64,000 bases of DNA from Massilia violaceinigra (lineage in GTDB: Bacteria > Pseudomonadota > Gammaproteobacteria > Burkholderiales > Burkholderiaceae_D): NCBI RefSeq assembly GCF_002752675.1, contig NZ_CP024608.1:6696001-6760000 (forward strand), given 5' to 3'. Position numbers and translations under genes: made by a program. Under the pieces are notes generated by a model that saw only the letters and a program-made list of their open reading frames with translations, had not been told where the DNA came from and did no database searches. Of the stretch, positions 49,461-57,313 are shown one piece after another; the stretch's first letter is position 1, and each line of letters opens with the position of its first letter.

Positions 49461-49575
49461 GAATCTATTTTTCAGATGAAGAATAGAGGAGACAGTCACT
49501 ATTATGCACCAATGCGAGATATCGCGATAATTGATATATCGAATACCAGATATAAGCCAAAGATATAATCCTGAC
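49461..49575 (-). ncRNA. Candidate small RNA ending at an orphan terminator
   Basis: A minus-strand transcript of roughly 70-115 nt, starting in the AT-rich stretch, would end at the terminator at 49434-49460. It would carry an exposed pyrimidine stretch (GTCTCCTCTATTCTTC), complementary to ribosome-binding sites. The promoter is only loosely recognisable (TTGGCT, 16 bp, TATATC near 49540-49565 on the minus strand). Tentative. Confidence 0.35.
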
Positions 49576-49768
49576 CCACACCGCTGGTGCCGTGACGCCC
49601 TCTTCCTACTGACTGAACCTTCTGCGCTTCGTCAACCCGCGCGCAGGGCAAGAGGTGGATGATACACGATTTCCTGCTCATCCGCGCATGTGCGGATGGG
49701 TCCAAAGCGAATAAAATCCCCGCACGCGCCTATGGCCGCATGCTATCCTTCCGGTTCCAGCTCTTACA

Positions 49769-50290
49769 ATGAAGTCAATGAATACAACTAGTCTTGCCGC
49801 CGAGTCCGCGGACGTTCCCGTCACAGCGCCAGCTCCAGCACCCGCGATGACCGCTCCAGCACCTGCGGTCGCCGCGCCAGCTCCGGCACCCGCGCAAAGC
49901 GCGCGCTCCCTGCTCAAGCAATTGCAACAACAGTTTCCTGCTTTCCGCGACTGCCTGCCCCTGGCCATCGGCATCGACAAGCAGCTTCTGGCGCGCGTTC
50001 CCGGCCTGGACCGCAAGACCATGCGCGCCGCGCTGGGCATCCACACGGGTTCCCTGCGCTACCTGCGCGCGATGGAAAAAGCCACGGTGCGCTACGACCT
50101 CGACGGCGTGGCAGGTGCGGAAGTGACCGACATCCACCGCACCCACGCCAAGGAAACCCTGCAGCAGCGCTTCAAGAAAGAAGCCGAGCGCAAGAAGGCC
50201 GAACGCGACGCCGCGCAAGCGGACGAAGCGAACCGCCTGCGCCAGGAAAAGCTGCTCCAGCTCGCCTCCAAGTTCTCGCGCAACGGTTGA
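49769..50290 (+). CDS. ProQ/FinO-family RNA chaperone
   Basis: A 173-residue RNA-binding protein with a ProQ/FinO domain at about residues 44-120: SLLKQLQQQFPAFRDCLPLAIGIDKQL, ALGIHTGSLRYLRAM and R-x-DLDG. A long Ala/Pro-rich N-terminal tail precedes it and a basic, coiled C-terminal tail (QRFKKEAERKKAERDAAQ) follows. Such proteins bind structured small RNAs and mRNA 3' ends. The start is ambiguous between ATG codons at 49769 and 49778, and no clear ribosome-binding site is visible. It overlaps the reading frame of the next gene, so the two may be cotranscribed. Confidence 0.88.
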   Translation: MKSMNTTSLAAESADVPVTAPAPAPAMTAPAPAVAAPAPAPAQSARSLLKQLQQQFPAFRDCLPLAIGIDKQLLARVPGLDRKTMRAALGIHTGSLRYLRAMEKATVRYDLDGVAGAEVTDIHRTHAKETLQQRFKKEAERKKAERDAAQADEANRLRQEKLLQLASKFSRNG

Positions 50291-50301
50291 TTTCGGGCTC
50301 A

Positions 50302-50898
50302 ATGACGACCGATCCGGAAGCGCTGCTGCCGCCTTACGACGGCATCAAGCTGGCCGACGTGCGCATGGTCAAGTCCGACCAGGATGCGGCCGAAGCGCTG
50401 GCGGCGCTCTCCTCCACGGACGTGCTCGGCTTCGATACCGAATCGAAGCCGACCTTCTTGAAGGGTGAACAGTCGACCGGCCCGCACCTGGTGCAGCTGG
50501 CGACCGACGAGGTCGCTTATCTGTTCCAGATCGGCGCCAAGCCGTCCGTTGAGGTGCTCAAGGCCGTGCTCGAATCGAAGACAATCCTCAAGGTCGGTTT
50601 CGGCCTGAAGGATGACCTGCTGCGCCTGCAAAGCAAGCTCGGCATCGACACCCATAATGTGCTCGACCTGTCGAACGCGCTGCGCAAGGGCGAACGCAAT
50701 ACCTTGGGTGCCAAGACCGCGGTCGCGCGCTTCTTCGGCCAGAAGCTGCAGAAATCCAAGAAGATCACCACCACCAACTGGTCCCTGCCGCGCCTGAGCG
50801 ACAAGCAGATCCTGTATGCGGCCGACGACGCGCACGTGGCGTTGCGCGTGTACCGGCGCTGGCGTTCCGACCAGGCAGCGGCCAAGGCCGCGCTGTAA
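50302..50898 (+). CDS. 3'-5' exonuclease domain protein (RNase D-like, DEDD)
   Basis: A 198-residue protein consisting only of a DEDD exonuclease domain. The first motif is VLGFDTESKPTF (Asp, Glu), the second is in LKVGFGLKDDLLRL (Asp), and the third is in YAADDAHVALRVYRRW (Asp). It lacks the HRDC domains of RNase D, and the substrate could be RNA or DNA. The ATG at 50302 is preferred to the TTG at 50287, which overlaps the ProQ-family stop. The short gap suggests it is cotranscribed with the ProQ-family gene, which would fit a role in RNA metabolism. Confidence 0.85.
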   Translation: MTTDPEALLPPYDGIKLADVRMVKSDQDAAEALAALSSTDVLGFDTESKPTFLKGEQSTGPHLVQLATDEVAYLFQIGAKPSVEVLKAVLESKTILKVGFGLKDDLLRLQSKLGIDTHNVLDLSNALRKGERNTLGAKTAVARFFGQKLQKSKKITTTNWSLPRLSDKQILYAADDAHVALRVYRRWRSDQAAAKAAL

Positions 50899-50914
50899 GC
50901 CTTCATTTCAGCAA

Positions 50915-50940
50915 GCAGGCTGCCCGTTCGGGCAGCCTGC
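50915..50940. terminator. Bidirectional hairpin between convergent genes
   Basis: GCAGGCTGCCC and GGGCAGCCTGC form an 11-bp perfect stem with loop GTTC, between the stops of the exonuclease gene and the lectin-dehydrogenase gene. There is no T run. Confidence 0.6.
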
Positions 50941-50946
50941 CTCGAT

Positions 50947-53091
50947 TTACGGCTTTAACGTCACCTTCCAGATCTTCGTATTCGTATTGTTCGGCACGCT
51001 ATCCTTGTCGCCGGCGGCATCGCTGTTGGCCATCCACAAATTGCCGTCGATCGCCGGTTCCACCGTGCGCAGCCGGTCATAGGTGCCGACAAAAAATTGC
51101 CGGGCATTGATCAGCTTGTCGCCGCTGATGTCGCTGCGATACAAACGTTTACCGGCGAGGCATGCAACGTACAGCGAATCGCGGACGATGGCGATGCCGC
51201 TGCACGATCCTTCCGAATTGCGATAGGTCGTTTTTGGCGCGACATACCCCGCCGTTGCACAACCGCTACCGGAGCGCGAGGTGACGCCTTCGCAATTCGG
51301 CCAGCCGTAGTTGCCGCCTTTTACGATCAGGTTGGTTTCATCCTGCGAATCGCCAAACTCCTGTTCCCACAAACGGCCGCGTGAGTCGAAGGCCAGTCCC
51401 TGCGGATTGCGGTGGCCGTAACTCCAGACATAGTTTCCGAACGGATTATCGGCCGGCGGCGTGCCGTTGGGATTGAGCCGCAGGACTTTGCCGGCAAGAT
51501 TGTTGGTGTCTTGCGCGTAGTTGCCGTTTTGAGCGTCGCCCGTGGTGGCATACAGTTTGCCGTCCGGGCCAAAACGCAGGCGCCCGCCATTATGATATTT
51601 GTTGCGGCCGATGCCCTTGAGTAAAACCTCGAGCGACGCCGTGTCGAGCGCGCCATTCAAATAGCGGATGCGCACGATCCGGTTGTCCGTCGGGCTGGTG
51701 TGATACACGTACAGCCAGGAATCCGTGTCCGGGAAGCCGGGCGGTATGGCCAGGCCAAGCAGCCCGCCTTCGCCATCGGTACCCTGGACGTTGGGAATCA
51801 CGCCCACCGTTTTCTTGACGCCCGAAACCGGGTTCAACAAGATGATGTCGCGCGCGTCGCGGCGGCTGTATAACACCGTTCCGTCCGGCAGGGCAGCGAG
51901 GCCCCATGGAATATCCGTCTCGGTCGCCACCTGCACCGTCGAGCAAATGACGTCGGCGCAGGCGCTGCCGGATGTGAGCGACAAGGTCGTCCCGCGTGGT
52001 GACACGTTGCCCTGCGCATCGCGCGCAGCGAGCGTGTATTGGTAAGTCGTGTTGGCAGCGAGCCCGGTGTCGGTGTAGCCGAGCGTACTGGTGGTGCCGG
52101 CGACGACATTGTTGCGGAAGATGTCGTAGGCGGTCACGGCGACGTTGTCGGTGGAAGCAGACCAGGCGAATGTCGCCGTGGTGCCGGCAATCGTTCCCCG
52201 GAAGCCGGTGGGGACGGAGGGAGGCTGGGTGTCCACCTGGCATTGCGGCACCTTGACCTGCAGCGAGGTGCTGGCCTGCGACACGTTGCCCGCCGCATCG
52301 CGGGCGTTGACGTACACGCCCCAGTTCGCTCCCGGCGTTAGTACGAGCTGGGCCGTGAGCGTGCTGGCGTTGACCGTGCCGAGGGCTTGCCCATCGCGAT
52401 AGATATCGTAATAGGCAATACCGACATTGTCGGTCGATGCCTTCCATGTGAGCGTGGCGGAGCGGCACGCCAGGGCACTGATCGCCAGGCCGCTCGGCGG
52501 CGTTGGCGCCTGCGTGTCGGTCGGCGGAGGCGTTGTTGCACCGACTGACCATTGTTGGTGGGCGCTGCCTTCGCAGCGCCACATGTCGATGCCGGTCGAA
52601 TTGGCGGTGGCGGCTCCTTTCACAGTCAGGCAAAGCCCGGATTGCGCATTGACGATGGTTTTATCGGCCTTGAGCGTCCATTTTTGATTGGCACCGCCAT
52701 TGCAGGTATACGATTGCACGATGGCCTGTGGCTGGGTGCTCGCACCGCGTACATCCAGGCACCGGGCGCCGTCGAATGTTTTTAATTCACCTGCGGCGGA
52801 AAATTCCCACTTCTGATTGGCGGCCCCGTGACAATCGAAGATGATGGCGGCCGTGCCGGGCTGCTGGTTGCCTTGGGCTACGTCCAGGCAACGTTGCGAA
52901 GCGCTGCTGACGAGCGTTGCCGGGGTTGCCGCAAACGCCGGCAGGACAGTCAATGCCCCAAGGCCGACAATCGCATGCATCACCGCAATACGGCTTGCCC
53001 GACGTCGGGCGGTAAACCGATGAGTTGCCGCGGAGATTGCGGGCTGTACGTACAAATACGAATAAGTCGAGTCGTTCGGGATAGGTCGCAT
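50947..53091 (-). CDS. Exported ricin-B lectin / Fn3 / glucose-sorbosone dehydrogenase-like protein
   Basis: A 714-residue exported multidomain protein. A long n-region leads to a signal peptide ending TVLPAFA at about residue 54. Residues 60-185 form a ricin-B lectin domain with three QxW-type repeats (NQKWEF, NQKWTL, HQQWSV). Two fibronectin type III domains follow (about 195-285 and 293-385). The C-terminal domain (about 395-714) is a PQQ-type glucose/sorbosone dehydrogenase propeller with IPWGLAALPDGTVLYSRRD, GEGGLLGLAIPPGF and YHNGGRLRFGPDGKLY. It likely binds a polysaccharide and oxidises sugar ends outside the cell. The start was chosen by GAGGA eight bases before the ATG at 53091. Confidence 0.88.
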   Translation of the reverse strand: MRPIPNDSTYSYLYVQPAISAATHRFTARRRASRIAVMHAIVGLGALTVLPAFAATPATLVSSASQRCLDVAQGNQQPGTAAIIFDCHGAANQKWEFSAAGELKTFDGARCLDVRGASTQPQAIVQSYTCNGGANQKWTLKADKTIVNAQSGLCLTVKGAATANSTGIDMWRCEGSAHQQWSVGATTPPPTDTQAPTPPSGLAISALACRSATLTWKASTDNVGIAYYDIYRDGQALGTVNASTLTAQLVLTPGANWGVYVNARDAAGNVSQASTSLQVKVPQCQVDTQPPSVPTGFRGTIAGTTATFAWSASTDNVAVTAYDIFRNNVVAGTTSTLGYTDTGLAANTTYQYTLAARDAQGNVSPRGTTLSLTSGSACADVICSTVQVATETDIPWGLAALPDGTVLYSRRDARDIILLNPVSGVKKTVGVIPNVQGTDGEGGLLGLAIPPGFPDTDSWLYVYHTSPTDNRIVRIRYLNGALDTASLEVLLKGIGRNKYHNGGRLRFGPDGKLYATTGDAQNGNYAQDTNNLAGKVLRLNPNGTPPADNPFGNYVWSYGHRNPQGLAFDSRGRLWEQEFGDSQDETNLIVKGGNYGWPNCEGVTSRSGSGCATAGYVAPKTTYRNSEGSCSGIAIVRDSLYVACLAGKRLYRSDISGDKLINARQFFVGTYDRLRTVEPAIDGNLWMANSDAAGDKDSVPNNTNTKIWKVTLKP

Positions 53092-53304
53092 CAGATTCGT
53101 CCTCATGAATGCGGTGGGTGGAGTACGCCCGGGCAAAGTTGGCGCAGTGTGAAACGATAAATGGACACGGTTCATCAGGACCGCAAACAAACGTCACTGT
53201 CCAACTTGCATACATGAACTTTTTATAACTATACAGCCCCGATGGCGGGCTGGACAGCTTGATTTGCGCAGCCCGGCTCCTAACCCCCGATTCCCGCACC
53301 TTAC

Positions 53305-53709
53305 TCATTCATCGCATACCCTTGCCACCGCTTCAATTTCAATCAAGGTTTGCGGGGACGCCAGCGAGGCGACACCGATGCCGGTGAGCGCCGGCCGCGA
53401 TGCGCCGAAGTATTTGCTCATCATCGGCGCCAGTGTCTCCATATAATCGCCCAGTTCGCCCCGCACATACACGCGCAGCTGCAGCACATTGCCGGCCGAC
53501 GAACCAGCCGCATCGAGCACCGTCAACAGGTTCTGCAAGGCGCTCTCGGCCTGCGCTTCGATGCTGTCGTGTTTGACCTGGTAATTCGTATCCCAATCGA
53601 CCTGCCCCGATACAAAGACAAGCCCACTGCCGCTATCGACCGTGGCCTGCGACATGCCGAACGGTGCGCCGTCATACAAGGCGGCGGGATTGATCTGTTT
53701 GATACGCAT
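53305..53709 (-). CDS. RidA-family protein
   Basis: A 134-residue member of the RidA/YjgF/YER057c family, which deaminates reactive enamine or imine intermediates from amino-acid metabolism. Family segments are LVFVSGQVDWDT, IEAQAESALQNLLTVLDAAG, and the C-terminal ALTGIGVASLASPQTLIEIEAVA, which includes the expected Glu. The catalytic Arg of RidA proper is present as VYVRGELGDY, but this does not settle the subfamily. The ATG at 53709 is preceded by GAGG. It shares strand with the LysR gene 97 bases upstream. Confidence 0.88.
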   Translation of the reverse strand: MRIKQINPAALYDGAPFGMSQATVDSGSGLVFVSGQVDWDTNYQVKHDSIEAQAESALQNLLTVLDAAGSSAGNVLQLRVYVRGELGDYMETLAPMMSKYFGASRPALTGIGVASLASPQTLIEIEAVARVCDE

Positions 53710-53806
53710 GAACGACCTCACTGAAAAGAATGAGGCCGCAGTATGCGGGCGCGCCACCGGCCTATCAATCGCCGCGCACTTGTAAGCGATACAAGCGAAC
53801 TCATGG

Positions 53807-54694
53807 TCAGGCCGACAGCAGCAGGCGCACCCGCCCCAGCAGCCAACGCAAGAAGGGGTCGTTGTTTGCGCTGGGATGGTACGCGGCCACGACTTCATAC
53901 CCGGGCGGATATTTTTCCAGCGGGATGTCAAACAAGCCATCGCACGGCAGCAGGCGGGTCGGGATAAAACCGACCATGTCCGACTGCTTCAGATAGCCCA
54001 TCGTCATGAAAAACGATGGGGCCGACATGACCACGTTGCGGCGCAAGCCCTGCCGCTCGAACCAGGTATCCGCCGATCCTTTGAAGCTGCCGATGCCAGG
54101 CGAGGTAATAATAAAGTCGTATTCGATCAGCTTATCGAGCGCCATGACGCCGCCGGCGAGCATGGCTTCGTCGGCCGACACGCAGCGGTACTGTTCGATG
54201 AACAGCGGCTCCGAGATCAACCCGGCCGGCACGTAGCCGTCGGAGGTGAACGTCAGGTCAATGTCGCCCCGCTGCATTTTTTGGTTCAGGTTAACGACCT
54301 CGATGCCGCTGACAATGATTTTCACCTTCGGCGCCAATACGCGCAGCTCGCCGATGAGCGGGCCGAGGATGACTTTTTGCGTATAGTCCGTGGCGCAGAT
54401 CGCCAGCGTCCGCTCGATCTGGGCCGGCGTGACCGAATCGGGCAGCGGAATGGCGTTGATGCGCACCAGCACCTGCTCAATATGCGGCTCGATCAATCTG
54501 GCGTATGGGGTCGCCACCATGCCGTGCCCGGTCCGCACAAACAGCGGGTCGCACAACAGTTCGCGCAACTTCTTCAACTGCAGGCTGATCGCCTGCTGCG
54601 ACACGCCCAGATGCTCGGCCGCCGCCGACAGCTTGCCCAGCTTGTACAAAGCGTCGAGGATTCTTAAGTGATTGATCTCCAGCTTGTCGATCAT
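53807..54694 (-). CDS. LysR-family transcriptional regulator (NodD-like arrangement)
   Basis: A 295-residue regulator with an N-terminal winged HTH (LRILDALYKLGKLSAAAEHL then VSQQAISLQLKKLREL) and an effector-binding domain (ERTLAICATDYTQKVILGPL, GDIDLTFTSDGYVP). It is divergent from the two cytochrome genes, with 127 bases between start codons, and upstream of ridA on its own strand, so either could be its target. The effector is unknown. Confidence 0.9.
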   Translation of the reverse strand: MIDKLEINHLRILDALYKLGKLSAAAEHLGVSQQAISLQLKKLRELLCDPLFVRTGHGMVATPYARLIEPHIEQVLVRINAIPLPDSVTPAQIERTLAICATDYTQKVILGPLIGELRVLAPKVKIIVSGIEVVNLNQKMQRGDIDLTFTSDGYVPAGLISEPLFIEQYRCVSADEAMLAGGVMALDKLIEYDFIITSPGIGSFKGSADTWFERQGLRRNVVMSAPSFFMTMGYLKQSDMVGFIPTRLLPCDGLFDIPLEKYPPGYEVVAAYHPSANNDPFLRWLLGRVRLLLSA

Positions 54695-54821
54695 GAACGT
54701 GTTTCCTGCCTCTCCTGAATAGCCCTGCCCTGATCCGCTTTTTCGCTTCGCGCTGCACCTGTCGTGCCCTGCCCCGACGCGCTATGATGCTGTCACCGGT
54801 TACCTTATCAGAGAATCATCC

Positions 54822-55535
54822 ATGCGAAACACCCTCACCAGCACAGTCGTGTTCGGCGCGCTTGCGTTCGTCGCGTTGGCAGCGGCCCCGCTGCACGCGG
54901 CCGAGCGCCCCGCCGTGCTGCCCGACACCATGCAGCAGCGCCTGCTCGCCTGCGCCTCCTGCCACGCCAAGAAGGACGTCAACGACGCCTTCTTCCCGCG
55001 CATTTCCGGCAAGCCGGCCGGCTACCTGTACAACCAGCTGGTCAATTTCCGCGAAGGCCGCCGCCAGTTTCCGCTGATGACCTACATGGTCGATTACCTG
55101 CCCGACGCATACCTGCGCGAGATCGCCGACCACTTCGCCAGTGAACACCTGCCGCCGCTGCCGGCGCGCGCCACCGCCAGCGCGCCCGCCGTGCTGGCGC
55201 GCGGCCGCCAGCTCGCCATGCAGGGCGACCCCGCCATCAAGGTACCCGCCTGCATCGCTTGCCACGGCGAGAAACTGACCGGCGTGACGCCATCGATTCC
55301 CGGTCTGGTCGGCTTGCCGCCCGATTATCTCACCGCCCAGTTCGGCGCCTGGCGCAACAAGACGCGCCGTGCCCACGAGCCCGACTGCATGGCCGTGATC
55401 ACCGAGCGCATGAGCCTGGAAGACGTGGCCGCCGTGACCGTCTGGCTCGGCACCCAGCAGACGGCGCCCGACGCCCGCCCCGTCGCCGCCATCGCCCGCC
55501 CCTTGCCCATCAAGTGCGGCAGCGCCCCGGATTAA
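54822..55535 (+). CDS. Di-haem c-type cytochrome (c4-like)
   Basis: A 237-residue periplasmic cytochrome with a signal peptide (LTSTVVFGALAFVALAAAPLHA) and two haem attachment motifs, CASCH at residues 43-47 and CIACH at 144-148, one in each half of the protein, as in cytochrome c4 or c552-type duplications. Met residues that could be sixth ligands are in each half. It is followed 15 bases later by a tri-haem cytochrome gene, and the pair probably passes electrons from a periplasmic dehydrogenase to a terminal oxidase. Confidence 0.9.
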   Translation: MRNTLTSTVVFGALAFVALAAAPLHAAERPAVLPDTMQQRLLACASCHAKKDVNDAFFPRISGKPAGYLYNQLVNFREGRRQFPLMTYMVDYLPDAYLREIADHFASEHLPPLPARATASAPAVLARGRQLAMQGDPAIKVPACIACHGEKLTGVTPSIPGLVGLPPDYLTAQFGAWRNKTRRAHEPDCMAVITERMSLEDVAAVTVWLGTQQTAPDARPVAAIARPLPIKCGSAPD

Positions 55536-55550
55536 GCCAGGAACCGATTC

Positions 55551-56825
55551 ATGAAAAAGAAACTACTCATCAGCCTGGCTGCACTGACCGCCGTGATCGG
55601 CGTTGCCGTGGCCATCGCCTGGCCGCGCAACGACTTCATCGCCGCGTCGTCGCCGGCCGCCTTCGCGCCGACCGCCGACAACATTACCCGGGGCGCTTAC
55701 CTGGCCAAGGCGGGCGACTGCATGGCATGCCACACCGTGCGTGGCGGCGCCGAATACGCTGGCGGGCGCGCGCTGGAAACGCCCTTCGGCAGCCTGGTCG
55801 CGCCCAACATCACCTCCGACCGCGAGACCGGCATCGGCGCCTGGAGCGCCGACGATTTCTGGAACGCGCTGCACAACGGCAAATCGCGCGATGGCCGCCT
55901 GCTGTATCCGGCCTTCCCGTACACCAATTACACCAAGGTCAGCCGCGCCGACTCGGACGCGCTGTACGCCTTCATGCAAAGCATCCCGGCGCAAAAGGTG
56001 CCGAACAAGCCGCATAAGCTCGCCTTCCCCTACAACCAGCAGATCATGCTGGCCGGCTGGCGCCTGCTGTACTTCAAGCCGGGCGAATACGTGCCGGCCA
56101 GCAGCCAGAACGCCCAGTGGAACCGCGGCGCCTACCTGGTCGAGGGGCTGGGCCACTGCGCCGCCTGCCACAGCACGCGCAACAGTTTCGGCGCCAGCGA
56201 AGACGGCTTGTCGGGCGGCCTGATTCCGATGATCGGCTGGTACGCCCCGTCGCTCACCTCCGACGCCGAAGCCGGCCTGGGCAGCTGGGAAGTGCCGCAC
56301 ATCGTCGATCTGCTCAAGACCGGCATCTCGCCGCGCGCGACTGTGTTCGGACCGATGGCCGAGGTGGTGCAGCGCAGCCTGCAGCATCTGGACACCGAGG
56401 ACGTGACGGCGATGGCGGTGTATCTCAAGTCGCTGCCGGCCACGCCGGCGCCTGCGGTGGAGATATCGACCGATCCGCGCGTGGGCCAGGTGATTGCGGA
56501 GGGCAAGAAGCTGTACGAAGCGAGCTGCGTGGAATGCCACGGCTCGGACGGCAAGGGCTTGCCGCCGCACTACCCGCCACTGGCCGGCAACCGCGCACTG
56601 ACGATGAAGGAAGCCGTCAATCCGATCCGCATCGTGCTCAACGGCGGCTTTGCGCCGGGCACGGCCGGCAATCAGCGGCCATATGGCATGCCGCCTTACA
56701 GCCACAGCATGAACGACAATGAAGTGGCGGCCGTGGTGACCTATCTGCGCAGCAGCTGGGGCAACAAGGCGCCGCCGGTGACGGCGTCGGAGGTCAACAG
56801 GTATCGCAGCGCGCCACTCGATTGA
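55551..56825 (+). CDS. Tri-haem c-type cytochrome, alcohol/gluconate dehydrogenase subunit type
   Basis: A 424-residue cytochrome with an uncleaved or cleaved N-terminal hydrophobic segment (LLISLAALTAVIGVAVAIAW) and three haem motifs: CMACH near residue 57, CAACH near 203 and CVECH near 325. The arrangement and the segments GSLVAPNITSDRETGIGAWSADDFW and NGKSRDGRLLYPAFPYTNYTKV are those of cytochrome subunits of membrane-bound alcohol, aldehyde or gluconate dehydrogenases. No dehydrogenase subunit is beside it in the window. It is probably cotranscribed with the di-haem cytochrome. Confidence 0.92.
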   Translation: MKKKLLISLAALTAVIGVAVAIAWPRNDFIAASSPAAFAPTADNITRGAYLAKAGDCMACHTVRGGAEYAGGRALETPFGSLVAPNITSDRETGIGAWSADDFWNALHNGKSRDGRLLYPAFPYTNYTKVSRADSDALYAFMQSIPAQKVPNKPHKLAFPYNQQIMLAGWRLLYFKPGEYVPASSQNAQWNRGAYLVEGLGHCAACHSTRNSFGASEDGLSGGLIPMIGWYAPSLTSDAEAGLGSWEVPHIVDLLKTGISPRATVFGPMAEVVQRSLQHLDTEDVTAMAVYLKSLPATPAPAVEISTDPRVGQVIAEGKKLYEASCVECHGSDGKGLPPHYPPLAGNRALTMKEAVNPIRIVLNGGFAPGTAGNQRPYGMPPYSHSMNDNEVAAVVTYLRSSWGNKAPPVTASEVNRYRSAPLD

Positions 56826-56964
56826 GTTGCGACGGGGCATGCCATTCGCCGCCTTGCGCATCGAACACGCCTTCCTTGCGCAGGGCCTCGGGCGCGGTGG
56901 ATGTGCGCACCGCTCGCTCAACACCATGGGGCCTTGCACCTGCAGTGCTCAAATGGGAGTGAGA

Positions 56965-57180
56965 GTACGATCTAGGAGATCGGTCAGCGGGATCAAGCCG
57001 GCAATAAAATGCGGCGATATTGGCATCGGCCCATTCCGCGCGTCCAATCGGCTCCCAGCGAATTTCGAAGCCAGCATTGATGCCAATCAATTCAAACATC
57101 AGCCGTTGCGCACGCCCATTTCCATTGCGAAACGGATGAATGACGTTGAGTTCACAGTAATAGTGCGCCAATCGGCGCCA
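56965..57180 (-). pseudogene. Remnant of a Fic-domain protein
   Basis: A minus-strand reading frame encodes the core of a Fic (AMP-transfer) domain: WRRLAHYYCELNVIHPFRNG then NGRAQRLMFELIGINAGFEI and EWADANIAAFY. The catalytic motif HPF-x-x-GNGR keeps its His and the phosphate-binding residues (Asn in place of the usual Glu/Asp at one position). The N-terminal half of the domain is missing: the upstream frame reads into unrelated sequence over the end of the PilT-like gene. It is interpreted as a degraded gene, although an in-frame ORF (56794-57387) still exists. This is the only identifiable content of 56826-57313. Confidence 0.65.
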
Positions 57181-57313
57181 CGAATTGCGCACGCGGCAAA
57201 CCAACAAGATGATTTTATTGCCCAAGCTTCCGAACCTTGAAGTGACTGACGGCAAAGCGCGCGGCAAGCGAAAAACGCGCGCGCCTTCTTGTCCTGACTC
57301 GGGCAACCAGCCG

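Larger units (their letters stand above)
49236..49768. other. 533-bp rpoD/proQ intergenic region
   Basis: No protein gene can be supported here. The notable content is a minus-strand terminator (49434-49460) with no coding gene upstream of it, and an AT-rich stretch (about 49500-49575) unlike the surrounding GC-rich DNA. Together they suggest a small RNA on the minus strand. The promoters of rpoD and of the ProQ-family gene must also lie here. Confidence 0.5.
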
